DNA of 64,000 nucleotides from Regnicoccus_A sp014224355 (GCF_050920705.1 NZ_CP154799.1:2232001-2296000); one strand, 5' to 3'. Counted from the first letter of the stretch, positions 1 through 9,031 are shown. The notes: generated from the sequence alone by a model not told the origin. Translations and numbers: made by a program.

Positions 1-1037
1 TGTATCTCTGTATCGTACGTAGCAATGAGGGCGCGTATTTCTGCGATTAAATCGTATTCATTTCCAGTTGCAAGTCCGGCCAGCATGCCATGAGCTTTGC
101 GAATTGGCGTTATTAAGCTTCCCACAGCCTTGCTCTCTAGTTCGTTTTCTTCGTTCTTAATCTGTTTAAGATTGTATTGCATTGTATTATAATGGTCGTA
201 AGCATCAAGCACTTGCTTTTTCTCGCCTCTTGTCATTTCGCTGAGGTTCTTCTTCTTGTTATAGTAAACAAGGAGTTCGCCTGCATTGTCCTGCGCAATA
301 TCGCGGTAGGCGCTTTCCGCTAATTCTACATCTGTTTCTAGCGAAGCAAGAATAGTATCCACATAAGGAGACGCTTCGTTGACTAAAGAACGGATAGCGC
401 TCCACTTTGATTCATTTAAATATATCTTCCCTAAGATGCCTATAATTTCACTGAGTGGCGTGAGGTAGCGCTCATCCAGTGAACTACTGCTAAGTGCAAT
501 AGGCTGCCCGCCAGTATCTCCTGCGCTCTTGATACGATCGTTAAGGCTTATTCCAGCGGCCCGGAGATTGGAAATAGATTTTTTAAATTGCTCAGGGGAT
601 TCATCTGATGCCAAGATGGATAGTGATTTGGCATAGACGGACAACAGGCTTAAAAGTTGTAGTCTAGCATTAAGAGCTTCGTTTGATATATACGGTGAAA
701 TTTCCAAGGGTGATTTGTAGATCGTAGTTTCACCAGGTGAGCGCCCGGACAGCAAATCAGTAAAATATTGGCAATCCCCACTCACGTAGTCTGCTTCAAG
801 GCGGCAGTCGCTGTTAAGGCTTAATATCAACTTAAAGCCTTCACGGTCAAATGTATTGAGAGTATTAAAATATTCCATGAGAGTTGCACTTCCTGTTTCA
901 AGGGACTTGCTGAGATTTTCGGTCTCCTTAATTAGTTCAGAGCGTTGCGTGAAAAGGAAGCAACCTGATAACGCTGGAGACAGCAGTCCAATAGTAAAAA
1001 AAGATGTAGCTATTCTAGAAACCTTATGGATGTTCAT
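1..1037 (-). CDS. Predicted lipoprotein, C-terminus beyond the window
   Basis: The minus strand is open from an ATG at 1035-1037 to the window edge, giving at least 345 residues with no stop. The first 26 residues form a lipoprotein signal: basic start, hydrophobic stretch, then the lipobox LSGC with Cys26 as the predicted lipidated residue. The rest is hydrophilic and mostly helical with many Glu and Lys, including a charged Glu/Lys stretch around residues 275-310 that could form a coiled coil. I do not recognise a family. The gene is AT-richer than the chromosomal genes at the other end of the window and lies beside a stack of insertion sequences, so horizontal origin is likely. No clear ribosome binding site is seen; the start rests on the signal peptide. 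Confidence 0.7.
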   Translation of the reverse strand, partial: MNIHKVSRIATSFFTIGLLSPALSGCFLFTQRSELIKETENLSKSLETGSATLMEYFNTLNTFDREGFKLILSLNSDCRLEADYVSGDCQYFTDLLSGRSPGETTIYKSPLEISPYISNEALNARLQLLSLLSVYAKSLSILASDESPEQFKKSISNLRAAGISLNDRIKSAGDTGGQPIALSSSSLDERYLTPLSEIIGILGKIYLNESKWSAIRSLVNEASPYVDTILASLETDVELAESAYRDIAQDNAGELLVYYNKKKNLSEMTRGEKKQVLDAYDHYNTMQYNLKQIKNEENELESKAVGSLITPIRKAHGMLAGLATGNEYDLIAEIRALIATYDTEI

Positions 1038-1403
1038 GAATTGCAAATTTTGATAAGTATCTATATTCGTTCTATTTTTATAGGAGCTCAGCGGACCTTG
1101 CAATGCTTGGCTGTAAATCTTTACATTTGCATCTTCGCGCAAGGCGAAGGACGACTTCCAATAAGGGAAACTCTGGTCAACGCCCGTCTACAGGTCGGAC
1201 CCACTTCGAGAAGGTTGTTGTGAACCTACTTGGCGCTCGTTGGGTCATGATCACCCGTGATTGGTCTGAATTCGAGCTGTTTCGAGCTCATTGTGATGTC
1301 TGATGGGAGCCAGAAGGCACACCATTCCCTTGGCCAGGGCCTATTAAAAGTTTCAAGCTGAGATCGGCTGTGGGCCTTCCTGTCCATGGCAGCGCATCAG
1401 CCG
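1038..1403. other. Non-coding spacer between lipoprotein gene and IS256-type element
   Basis: No convincing gene is seen here. Short open frames exist but none has a plausible start, composition or family resemblance. The part near 1038-1090 is AT-rich and should contain the promoter of the lipoprotein gene on the minus strand. Confidence 0.5.
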
Positions 1404-1440
1404 AGTGGCGTCCCACCAGTTGGTGTAAAAGCTGAGTGCC

Positions 1441-1463
1441 CAGCCCCGGCTTAGCCGGGGCTG
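1441..1463. repeat. Perfect 10-bp hairpin in the left end of IS256 element A
   Basis: CAGCCCCGGC, a TTA loop, and GCCGGGGCTG form a perfect stem. A near-identical hairpin with an 11-bp stem occurs at the same place in the second element (9032-9056). Its position ahead of the transposase suggests it blocks transcription or translation entering from outside; that role is inferred. Confidence 0.75.
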
Positions 1464-1548
1464 GCAGGCCGCTCCTCAGACGCTTGTCGTTGCAAGGGGT
1501 GGGCAGGCCCGCTTCCCTGGTTTGAGAACCACCTCAACCAGACGAACC

Positions 1549-2787
1549 ATGCCCAAGACAGATTCTGGCGCCTCCGCCCTGGCGTCGCTACTGGATGGCA
1601 GCACGGCTGGGGAGCTGATCCCCGAGCTGTCCCGCCACGGCCTGCAGCAGCTGATCGAACTCGAGGTCGCCGCTGTGCTCGGTGCCGATCGGCACGAGCG
1701 CACTGATGAACGCTGCGGCTACCGCGACGGCAGCCGGCCCCGCCTGCTCGCCACCCAGGTGGGCGACCTCCCGCTGTCGATTCCCAAACTCCGCGCCGGC
1801 AGCTTCTTCCCGACGATCCTGGAGCCCAGAAGGCGGATCGATCAGGCCCTGTACGCGGTGATCATGGAAGCCTGGGTCAAGGGCGTCTCCACCCGCAAGG
1901 TCGACGCCCTGGTGGCGGCGATCGGCTCGGATGCCGGCATCTCCCGCTCGGAGGTGAGCCGCATCTGCCAGGGCCTCGACGCTCAGATCCAGGCCTTCCT
2001 GGAGCGGCCCCTCGATGGCAGCCGCTACCCCTACCTCTACCATGATGCCACGTAACTGCACGGGCGACTGGGCAAGACGCTGCAGGTCTGCTCCCGTGCC
2101 GTCGTCGTGGCCATGGGCGTGAACGCCGATGGGCGCCGTGAACTGCTGGGGCTCAAGGTGGGCGACAGCGAAAGCGAGCCCTTCTGGCGGGAGTTCCTCA
2201 CCAGCCTCAAGCAGCGGGGCCTCGCTGGCGTGCGGCTGGTGGTCTCCGATGCCCACGTGGGTCTCACCAAGGCGGTGGGCCGCATGTTCCAGGGCTGCAG
2301 CTGGCAGCGCTGCCGAGTGCATTTCGCTCGCAACCTCCTGCAGACAGTGCCGAAAGCCCAGCAGGAGATGGTGGCGGCTGCTCTGCGCTCGGTGTTCACG
2401 CAGCAGAGCGCCGCCACCGTGGAGGAGCAGTGGGATCAGGTGGCCGCCATGCTCACCGGCAAGTTCCCCAGAGCGGCTGAGCTCATGGCCACCGCCCGCG
2501 AGGACTTGCTGGCGTTCCGCTATTTCCCCGCCAGCCACTGGCGCAAGCTGTGGAGCACCAACCTGCTGGAGCGCGTCAACGAGGAGATCAAGCGCCGCAC
2601 CCGGGTGGTGGGCATCTTCCCCAACGATGCAGCGATCACTCGATTGGTGGGAGCGGTGCTGCTGGAGCAGGACGAGCACTGGCAGCTGGAGGGCCGACGC
2701 ATGTTCTCGCTCGACTCGATGGCTGCCATCCCACCCAGCGCCGACGCGCTGCCGGAGCTCGATCAGCCGGCGCCAGCCATGCCATAG
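1549..2787 (+). pseudogene. IS256-family (Mutator-type) transposase, interrupted by a stop codon
   Basis: The frame runs from ATG at 1549 to the TAG at 2785-2787 but has an in-frame TAA at 2053-2055. The intact paralogue at 9147-10403 has DATYLHG at this place; here the Tyr codon is a stop (DAT*LHG). The rest is preserved: the second catalytic Asp is in VVSDAHVGL and the Glu in LLERVNEEIKRRT. The first catalytic Asp sits just before the stop, so the truncated N-terminal product lacks two of the three DDE residues. A single-base change is enough to explain the damage. Product role: cut-and-paste or copy-out transposition of the surrounding element. Confidence 0.9.
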
Positions 2788-2811
2788 CCCACAGCAGAAG
2801 CTCAGGCCCCA

Positions 2812-2857
2812 GCCAGCGCTCTGGCGCGCCCATCACAGGGCGGGCCAGAGCGCTGGC
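2812..2857. terminator. Strong hairpin downstream of the IS256-A transposase
   Basis: A perfect 14-bp inverted repeat (GCCAGCGCTCTGGC at 2812-2825 and its complement at 2844-2857) with an 18-base centre follows the transposase stop. There is no T-run, so it may be a structural element rather than an intrinsic terminator. Confidence 0.45.
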
Positions 2858-2878
2858 GCCCGGGGGCGGGCGCTGAAT

Positions 2879-2888
2879 CCTGCGTCCT
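2879..2888. repeat. Target site duplication of the ISAs1 element, left copy
   Basis: CCTGCGTCCT directly abuts the left inverted repeat of the ISAs1-type element and is repeated exactly at 4135-4144 after its right end. A perfect 10-bp duplication fits this family and points to a fairly recent insertion. Confidence 0.9.
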
Positions 2889-4134
2889 CAGGGCTGATTC
2901 AAAGTCTCAACGCTGGATCGGCTGGCTCTGGTTGGCGCCTGGCCATGACCAGCAGCGCCTTGATGTCGTGCATCACGGTCTGCAATCCAGATCGAATCGA
3001 CCGGAACCCAGCCAGGCGCAACAGGTTCAGGGCTGCGGTGCGCAGCGTGGCCATCGCGCCGGCCCCATTACCCCGGTAGCGGTGGGCATCCTCATGGAGC
3101 TGGGTGTCGCGAATCCAGTGCCAGCCCTCAATGCTCCAGCGGTCTCGCACCAGTCGCAGCAAGGCTTCTGGCGTGGTGCGCAGGCTGGTCAGAAACATGT
3201 GAGTGGCGCGAAAAGGCTTGCTGTCACGAGTCCCGTCGGCGACCACCTCCACAATCCAGCTGGTGCCGATCCAGGCCTCGGTGATGTGCGCAGGGGCCTG
3301 TTTCGCCCGCAGCGTCTAAGTGATGTCACGGCCGTGGCTGATCTCGTGATCGCCTGCCACGAAAGGGATGTGCCGCTTTCCCTGGAACTGGCTGCGGATC
3401 TGGCGGTGCAGCGTCTTTTGATTGGCTTTGACTGTCAGCAGGAAGTCGGCCCCCTGCTCCTGGAGCTGCCGAAAAACGGGCGCTGGGTATGGAGCGCGTC
3501 AGCCTGTATGAGAACGCCCTCCAGATCCAGTTCGCCGAGAAGCTGCCGGAGTACCGCCCGCTCATGGTTTTCGCCGGTGGCGTAGCAGGCCTGGCTGATC
3601 GCGACACCCAGAGCGGCCGAATAGAGCGTGACCTGGGCAATGAACGCGGAGCCACCTGCGGCTGTGGTCTCGATCGACCCTCGCAAGATCTTGCCGTCAC
3701 ACACCAGCTGATCGAGATCGGCTGCACCACCAGGGATCTGGGCAATCGTCCAGTCACGGATTGCAACGCACAGGGCTGCCACGTCCACCTGCTGGAAGAA
3801 GTAGCGGAAGGAGGAGTCCGATGGCGGCCGCCGCAGCTCCACGCTCAGCGCCTCGGTAAGCACGGCGTGGTGGCGGATGGCGAATCGCTCCAGATCCCGC
3901 AAGCTCTGGCATCCACTGAGGATTCCGAGCAGGGCCACCAGCAGCAGATACCAGGCCGGAAACCGAACCCGGCGCCGCATCCGTGCATCAGGGATCGACC
4001 TCAGATAGCTGATCAGGTCGAGATCGGTTGCGGCAGAGTCGCTTTCAAGCACAAGGAGGAGGCGATTCCGCCGACCTCAACGCATGCTGACAGCCCCGGC
4101 AAGGACGCCTGTGACGGACTTTGAATCAGCCCTG
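2889..4134 (-). mobile_element. ISAs1-family insertion sequence, 1246 bp
   Basis: Perfect 18-bp terminal inverted repeats, CAGGGCTGATTCAAAGTC at 2889-2906 and its complement at 4117-4134, bound the element, and 10-bp direct repeats flank it. One transposase gene on the minus strand nearly fills the element and its stop codon lies inside the left inverted repeat. The element sits in the 3' non-coding end of IS256 element A. Ends and duplication are intact although the transposase is broken, so the element could still be moved in trans. Confidence 0.92.
2899..4052 (-). pseudogene. ISAs1-family DDE transposase, frameshifted and with a stop codon
   Basis: The N-terminal part (from 4052) reads as an ISAs1 transposase with the family regions ILSGCQSLRDLERFA and LVCDGKILRGS. 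Near 3473-3476 one base appears lost after a run of T residues; the continuation QLQEQGADFLLTVKANQKT is in another frame. In that frame a TAG at 3316-3318 replaces a codon, probably Trp, inside the conserved HEISHGRDIT*TLRAK segment. The C-terminal part, with DRWSIEGWHWIRD, then runs to the stop at 2899-2901. Two lesions make a functional product very unlikely. Confidence 0.9.
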
Positions 4135-4144
4135 CCTGCGTCCT
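4135..4144. repeat. Target site duplication of the ISAs1 element, right copy
   Basis: CCTGCGTCCT, identical to 2879-2888, follows the right inverted repeat directly. Confidence 0.9.
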
Positions 4145-4365
4145 CCACCAGATGGCTCAGGAGTGAATCGCTTGACAGGTCATTCCTGACCGTGCAAGGT
4201 GAATGAACGAGGCGATTCATCACCTCGGGAATGACAACCCGTCATTCCACCCTGTTCACACTCTGATCAGGGCAGCCGGGCCTCTGGATTTACACCACGC
4301 AAAGGGACGCGGCCCGCATTAATCCATGCTAATGTCGCTAATAATTTCTCTTGACAATTGAGAAT

Positions 4366-4938
4366 ATGAGAGCTAACCACCACCTTAAAAGACTAGGCAT
4401 CATTCCCATCTCAGGCCTAGCTTTCCTTGCAGCTTACCTGAGTCCGTTGGCATATGCACAGATCAGCAGGCAAAATGCCGCGGCAACCCCAGCAGGCAAT
4501 CATAGTTCAATATTCTATTTCTCTGGAGGCCTGCTAGCCATAGCGTTATGTGTTGTTTTTGTTCTCTATTTTAACAGAGCGCAAGGACAGCAAGTTGATG
4601 AGAAGGCACGATTTGAATTTCAACGTCTAAGTTTTGCTGCCGTAGTTCTTACAGGACTAGGATTGATTTTTTTACTCTCTATGGCCATGTACTATTGGGC
4701 GCCATCAAGCTCAGAAGCTGGAAAGACTATTTTTGAAGCTTGCAAAACAGTTATTCCACCCATTATCACCTTAGTGCTTGGATATTACTTTGGAAAGAGT
4801 GATCAAGTCCAAACGCCTGAAGAAAAGCACAGTCAAGCAAGAACAAATGGTCAACGGGAAACCGGAACAGATAAACAAGTTAGCCCAGAGATAAGCGGCA
4901 ATGACCCTAATCGAAAGATTCCACCGACCTTGAGTTAA
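4366..4938 (+). CDS. Hypothetical membrane protein with signal peptide and two or three membrane segments
   Basis: Starting at the ATG at 4366 the product has 190 residues. The first 30 or so form a signal peptide or first membrane segment ending PLAYAQ. Two further hydrophobic stretches follow, one around YFSGGLLAIALCVVFVLYF and one around VVLTGLGLIFLLSMAMYYW, and a shorter one (IPPIITLVLGYYFG). The C-terminal 45 residues are polar and likely disordered. I do not recognise a family; the layout suggests a small inner-membrane protein with a soluble tail. The gene is AT-rich and lies just outside IS256 element A, so it is probably acquired. A TTG at 4351 would also be in frame; the ATG better fits the signal sequence. 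Confidence 0.65.
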   Translation: MRANHHLKRLGIIPISGLAFLAAYLSPLAYAQISRQNAAATPAGNHSSIFYFSGGLLAIALCVVFVLYFNRAQGQQVDEKARFEFQRLSFAAVVLTGLGLIFLLSMAMYYWAPSSSEAGKTIFEACKTVIPPIITLVLGYYFGKSDQVQTPEEKHSQARTNGQRETGTDKQVSPEISGNDPNRKIPPTLS

Positions 4939-5209
4939 CAGGCGCGTACATACGAAACGGAAGCATTCGTAATCAATTATGATAAGAACATTATCGCACC
5001 CCGCTGACGCGTCAGCCATCGGCCTTCATCCTGAAGGCAAGTAAAGACTATGAATGCCAGACTGGCTAGCATCAAGATTCAGAAGACGGGAGCGGAGGAA
5101 ATCTCCATTGCCAAAGCGACTCTCCACTTCTGATCTTGAGCGTTATCCGTATCCAGCAAGCAGCTGACCTGAGGCTGCATCTGGTACCAGGAGGCAGTAC
5201 CATTGTGGG
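4939..5209. other. Spacer without recognised gene
   Basis: Between the membrane-protein gene and the hicA fragment I see only very short open frames and no structured RNA or repeat. Confidence 0.5.
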
Positions 5210-5368
5210 ATGAAGCGGAAGCACCAGCGCACCCTTGAGCTGATCTTCTCCCGGCCTGTAAGCGGCAGCTTGCCGTGGAGGGACATAGAAGCCCTGTTTC
5301 AGGAGCTTGGCGGGGAGGTAAGTGAGGTGGTCTGGCTTTTCTGGACAGGTCCCATCGTTAACCTCTGA
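5210..5368 (+). pseudogene. hicA: hicA-like toxin gene, 3' part lost
   Basis: From the ATG at 5210 the first 39 residues (MKRKHQRTLELIFSRP..., ending ELGGEVSE) match the start of HicA-family mRNA interferase toxins, including the WRDIEALF segment. After residue 39 (about 5326) the family sequence stops and the frame runs into a mobile-element end until a TGA at 5366-5368. The conserved catalytic His region of HicA is therefore missing. No hicB antitoxin gene is present next to it. It is a remnant of a type II toxin-antitoxin pair cut by the insertion that left the inverted-repeat element beside it. Confidence 0.7.
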
Positions 5369-5466
5369 GGCGGGGCACCGCCCCTGAAAGGGGCTCCCAC
5401 TGAGGCCGAACCCTGTTCCTCCCGTCCAGGGTTAACGATGTCAGGGGCCAGAGCTGTCCAATAAAA
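5323..5466. mobile_element. Miniature inverted-repeat element or insertion-sequence remnant
   Basis: TGGACAG (5342-5348) and CATCGTTAACC (5353-5363) recur in inverted orientation as GGTTAACGATG (5430-5440) and CTGTCCA (5454-5460). No transposase lies between. The left 48 bases (5323-5370) recur with three or so mismatches at 14475-14522, also beside a truncated gene, so this is a mobile-element terminus. Internally, GCCCCTGAAAGGGGC forms a small hairpin. I cannot name the parent family. Confidence 0.55.
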
Positions 5467-5485
5467 GGCGTTGTCTAGGGCCTCC

Positions 5486-6967
5486 CTACTGAATCTCTCG
5501 CACCACCTCATCAATCGTATCGGCAAGGTTCACCTCACCTCCCTGACCCGCTAACTCGGCAAACCGGCGGCCCTGCGGCAGCAGCCGCACCTGCGCTGAT
5601 CCGACCGCTTCGTTGAAACTCTTATTCAACCGCAAGAGGTTGGTGCCGATGCCATTGAACTTACTAACAAAGACAAGAAACCGCTTGTGCAGCTCCACCG
5701 CATTACTCTGGAACTCTTCGATATTTCTAGCTATCTCCACCTGCTGAATTGTCATCGCCAGGCCCTTGAGGATCGCCAGCAGGCTAGTGGGGAAGGTGAG
5801 GATGATGTTCTTGCTGAAAGCGTACTCCAGCAACTGCGGGTCGCGCTCCAGCGCCATTGACAGGGCTCCTTCAATCGGGATGAACAGCACCACTCCATCC
5901 ACTACCTGGCCCAGGGCGCTGAGCTTGCCGGCGTAGTCCTTCTTGCTGAGCAGATCAATGTGGCTTCGCAGCTTTTTGAGATGTCCACTCAGGGCCGCTT
6001 CTCGCTGCACTTGATCTGTAGCTTGCAACGCCTCAAGATAGCTCTTGATAGGCGCCTTGGAATCCACAATAAGCCGCCTTGAGCCCGGGATTGTAATCAC
6101 ACAGTCCGGTCGATAAGCACCCTCATCAGTACCCACATGAACCTGTTCATCAAAGTCGCAGTAGCTGATCAGTCCTACAAACTCAAGGATCCGCCGTAGG
6201 TTCACCTCCCCCCACTGGCCTTTCACATTTGGGGAGCGCAACGCCGAGGTGAGCTGCTGAGCGGCCCCCTGCACGTCTTCGCTGCGTTGACGCAGGTCCA
6301 AAGTCGTTTGCGCAAGCGCGCCGAGCTTCTCGCTGGAATCTTTCTGAAGGGACTCCACCTGTCGCCGAAGCTGCTCCACCTGTTTGGCAAACGGTTCACT
6401 CACCGTTTCCTTGGCGCTCTTAAGTAATGCCTCCCGCGAGCCATCCAGCATCTGGCCGCTGAGCGAGCGGAACTGGGTTAGAAGATCAACGCGTGCTTGC
6501 TCTAAAAAATGGGTTTGACCTTCCTGGGATCGCAACTGTTCGGCAATCTCGGCAATCCGGGTGCTTAGGGATTCTTTCTCACCACGGAGTTGCTCAAGCA
6601 GCGACTGATTCGCTGCATAGCGTGATTTTAGGTCGTCCCGTTCCTGCGCGAGGCCCTCCAACTGTGTGCGGCTGACCGCTGCCTGCTCCCGGGCCGTTTG
6701 CGACTCTTGCTGGGTTACCTTCAGTTCAGCGCTTTGTGCTTCCAGCTGACGGCTGAATTGCTCCAGTCCCTGGTCCGCTTTTAGAAGTCGTTCCTCCAGC
6801 AGCTTACGTTCCCCTGCTCCATCCCCGGCTTTTCTACGCATGAACACCCGGCTGAGGACGAAACCGGCGATTAGGCCGGCTAACACGCCGGTGACAAACA
6901 ACAGGATTGGGGCCATGTAGCGCAAGTGCAATTCCGTCATCTTGGCCACCAATTGGAGACGAGGCAT
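5486..6967 (-). CDS. rmuC: DNA recombination protein RmuC
   Basis: This is a 493-residue RmuC-family protein. It starts with a single membrane segment (about residues 19-40), then a long coiled coil rich in Glu, Gln and Arg (about 50-240), then the conserved RmuC domain with GQWGEVNLRRILEFVGL and the IVDSKAPIKSYLEAL segment. The domain has a nuclease-like fold, and RmuC limits inversions and other rearrangements at repeats; the exact activity is not settled. Alternative starts at Met10 (6940) or Met18 would shorten the tail before the membrane segment. It lies among mobile elements with no operon partner. The stop is about 20 bases from the inverted-repeat remnant, so its 3' neighbour has probably been lost. 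Confidence 0.9.
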   Translation of the reverse strand: MPRLQLVAKMTELHLRYMAPILLFVTGVLAGLIAGFVLSRVFMRRKAGDGAGERKLLEERLLKADQGLEQFSRQLEAQSAELKVTQQESQTAREQAAVSRTQLEGLAQERDDLKSRYAANQSLLEQLRGEKESLSTRIAEIAEQLRSQEGQTHFLEQARVDLLTQFRSLSGQMLDGSREALLKSAKETVSEPFAKQVEQLRRQVESLQKDSSEKLGALAQTTLDLRQRSEDVQGAAQQLTSALRSPNVKGQWGEVNLRRILEFVGLISYCDFDEQVHVGTDEGAYRPDCVITIPGSRRLIVDSKAPIKSYLEALQATDQVQREAALSGHLKKLRSHIDLLSKKDYAGKLSALGQVVDGVVLFIPIEGALSMALERDPQLLEYAFSKNIILTFPTSLLAILKGLAMTIQQVEIARNIEEFQSNAVELHKRFLVFVSKFNGIGTNLLRLNKSFNEAVGSAQVRLLPQGRRFAELAGQGGEVNLADTIDEVVREIQ

Positions 6968-7166
6968 CCCCCAGGCGGGGGATCGTCACCCCAAGCCGAT
7001 TCCCTCAGCACCGCCGACTCTCCATCCAGTTCCTGATGAACACAACCAACGCCCTGCAGGAGGTGGTTCAGCTAGACGACGCCTCACCGCAAAGCGCAAG
7101 CAGTAACACGTGTCATTCCAACCACATAGTCGATTGATGTCCGCAGACTGCACGGGGCTGAACTGA

Positions 7167-7472
7167 TCAAGGTTCACCCGGTTCATCGCTCAGTTCATCG
7201 CCCAGGGCCAGTGCATCGCGGAGAGCCGGCTCGTAGCGCAGCAGCACTGCGGTCTCATGTTCAATGCTGCCAGGCTCCAATCGGCTCAGCTCGCGGAGAA
7301 TCACCTCAAGCTGGGCCTGCAGTTCAGCCAACCGGGCAAAGCGTGCATCTGTCACTGTCACCTCATGAGCAGAGCCGTTGGCTTTGGGCGCGTTGGCCTC
7401 TGCCCTCTGCAATGCCCGATCGAACACCTCATCGGCGATTCTCTCCCAATGCTCGCGGGCGGCATCATCCAT
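7167..7472 (-). CDS. Small helical hypothetical protein
   Basis: Starting at the ATG at 7470-7472 the product has 101 residues beginning MDDAAREHWERIADEVF. Almost all of it is predicted helical and charged, with a leucine-rich stretch (LAELQAQLEVILRELSRL) that could form a coiled coil. I recognise no domain. An upstream start at 7550 would add 26 residues of less convincing composition. It is followed by rmuC on the same strand about 200 bases away, and the LysM gene starts divergently about 150 bases upstream. Confidence 0.55.
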   Translation of the reverse strand: MDDAAREHWERIADEVFDRALQRAEANAPKANGSAHEVTVTDARFARLAELQAQLEVILRELSRLEPGSIEHETAVLLRYEPALRDALALGDELSDEPGEP

Positions 7473-7618
7473 CTGATCAGCACAGGATTTTTGCTGTAGC
7501 CTGCCAGGTTCAGTTGCTGCTATCACCAATGGATTGCCTACCGGGGGCATCCCTACCTGACAGCAGGCTTCGGAAAGTGCTAATGATAAAGGTGTCTAGA
7601 GCGATGAGAGCCTGAAGG

Positions 7619-8776
7619 TTGAGCATCAGGTCTGATGTTACTGCTGCCGTACTGGTGCTGCTCACGGCTGACCCTGCGATTGCCCAGTTGCAGCCTCCGT
7701 CAGAGCTGATGACACCTGTTGAGCCAGCGGCGCCAGACACACCCCTGACGCCGGGTCTGCCAAGTTCGTTCGGCGACAAGCTCTGGGTGCGCGTACGCAC
7801 CGACATCACCCTTGCGGAGCTGGCCAGCCAGTTGCGGGTTCAGGAAACCACCCTGGCCAAGCTCAACGATGTCAATGAAGACCACGGCTTCAGTCCGGGT
7901 GACTGGGTGGTGCTTCCTTCCCAGAAAGCCTCGGCGGCCAAGCAGCTTGCTTCCCTCGACACCAGTGAGCTGCGCCGCTCGGCTCCCCGCATTGAGCCCC
8001 TCCCAGTGGAGGGCACTGGTGTGGTGCGCTTCGGAGACAACCTCGTGAAGCTGGCCCAGCGCTACAGGCTCAGTATCCAGGACCTGCTTCGGCTCAACCC
8101 TGGTCTTGAGGCCGCCCGCCTGGTGGAAGGCCGTCAGATCAGGGTGGCCCGGGCCCGTCCTACCCGCTCTCGCATGGTGCTGGGGCTCAAGCCCACTGGC
8201 AGTGGCGGGCTGAGCTGGCCTGATCTTCCCGGCTTCGACCCGGTTCCCCAGACCCGCCCCCGCAGGTTTGATCAGTCACTCGACGACATGGTGCGCCAGG
8301 GGGTCGTCACTCCTGGCGAGCGCAGCCGAGTTCAATCCTCCGGTGCCCTGCGGCCCGGTGAGTTGTCTGCCCACCAGCAGGTCTGCAGCAATGACGCTCT
8401 CTCGGAGCAGGAGTGCCGCACCGGCGTGTCAGTCCGCTGGCGCCGAAGCAATTCCCTCAAAGCGGAGCGCCTCGACAACGACGGCAAGGCCATTGGAGCG
8501 CTCATGGTGGGCATGGGCCGCATCGACAACAGCTACCGGGCTCCGGTGCGCGACTGGCAGACATTCGGCACGCTTCGCGTGGATTGGGCTTCTTGGCGGA
8601 AATCATCAAGCGGCACCCGCATCGCTGATGCCAGAGGCTCAGCCTCGCAGGTTGCCGTCCACTGCAACGACCTGACCATTGCGGCCTACAGCAACGGACG
8701 ATGGGGGCGGTACGAAGCTGCAGAAGGGCCGATGAGCCAGCTGGTTTTCAAACTTTGTGACAACAGACAGGAGTAA
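7619..8776 (+). CDS. Secreted protein with two LysM-type domains
   Basis: The 385-residue product begins with a signal peptide ending ADPAIAQ. Two LysM-like segments follow: residues about 53-103 (ITLAELASQLRVQETTLAKL ... GDWVVLP) and about 140-183 (FGDNLVKLAQRYRLSIQDLL ... GRQIRV). LysM domains bind peptidoglycan or related glycans, so the protein probably acts at the cell wall. The C-terminal 150 residues contain three or four Cys and no catalytic motif I recognise. The only early start in frame is a TTG at 7619, preceded by a weak GAAG; the signal peptide supports it. The gene ends 62 bases before the left end of an IS3-type element. Confidence 0.7.
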   Translation: MSIRSDVTAAVLVLLTADPAIAQLQPPSELMTPVEPAAPDTPLTPGLPSSFGDKLWVRVRTDITLAELASQLRVQETTLAKLNDVNEDHGFSPGDWVVLPSQKASAAKQLASLDTSELRRSAPRIEPLPVEGTGVVRFGDNLVKLAQRYRLSIQDLLRLNPGLEAARLVEGRQIRVARARPTRSRMVLGLKPTGSGGLSWPDLPGFDPVPQTRPRRFDQSLDDMVRQGVVTPGERSRVQSSGALRPGELSAHQQVCSNDALSEQECRTGVSVRWRRSNSLKAERLDNDGKAIGALMVGMGRIDNSYRAPVRDWQTFGTLRVDWASWRKSSSGTRIADARGSASQVAVHCNDLTIAAYSNGRWGRYEAAEGPMSQLVFKLCDNRQE

Positions 8777-8987
8777 TGGCTGAACCGGACCCACGCACCA
8801 GGTCAGGCAGCAGCAGGCGCAGTTCAGCCAGGCGGGCATGACGTGGACCCCGGAAACTGAACCAGTCCTTATGAGAGCTTCCCTACCGGCCAGACTTGGC
8901 CAGGAGAAGCCCCATGAAACGCAAGCGCCACACCCCGGAACAGATCATCCGCAAGCTGCGCACCGCTGAGCAGCTCCTCAACCAGGG

Positions 8988-8996
8988 CCAGACGGT
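8988..8996. repeat. Target site duplication of IS256 element B, left copy
   Basis: CCAGACGGT lies at the end of the 5' part of the IS3 orfA and is repeated exactly at 10596-10604. Confidence 0.9.
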
Positions 8997-9031
8997 AGCG
9001 GCGTCCCATGGAGTGGTGTAACTCGGGAGGA

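Larger units (their letters stand above)
1404..4314 (+). mobile_element. IS256-family element A, decayed, with a nested ISAs1 element
   Basis: The left end carries GCGTCCC, six bases, then TGGTGTAA (1408-1428). The same pattern in inverted orientation, TTACACCA and GGGACGC with a six-base gap, lies at about 4290-4310. Between them are a broken IS256 transposase gene and, in its 3' non-coding part, a complete ISAs1-type insertion at 2889-4134. Removing the insertion and one target copy leaves about 1.65 kb, close to the second element of this family at 8997-10595, whose left end shares the GCGTCCC...GTGTAA pattern. No clean target duplication is seen at the outer ends, so the exact boundaries are approximate and the copy looks old. 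Confidence 0.6.

Noticed and set aside
1588..2679. Long minus-strand open frame opposite the IS256-A transposase
   Set aside because: It mirrors the GC-rich transposase on the other strand, has no family resemblance, and a similar shadow exists opposite the second copy.
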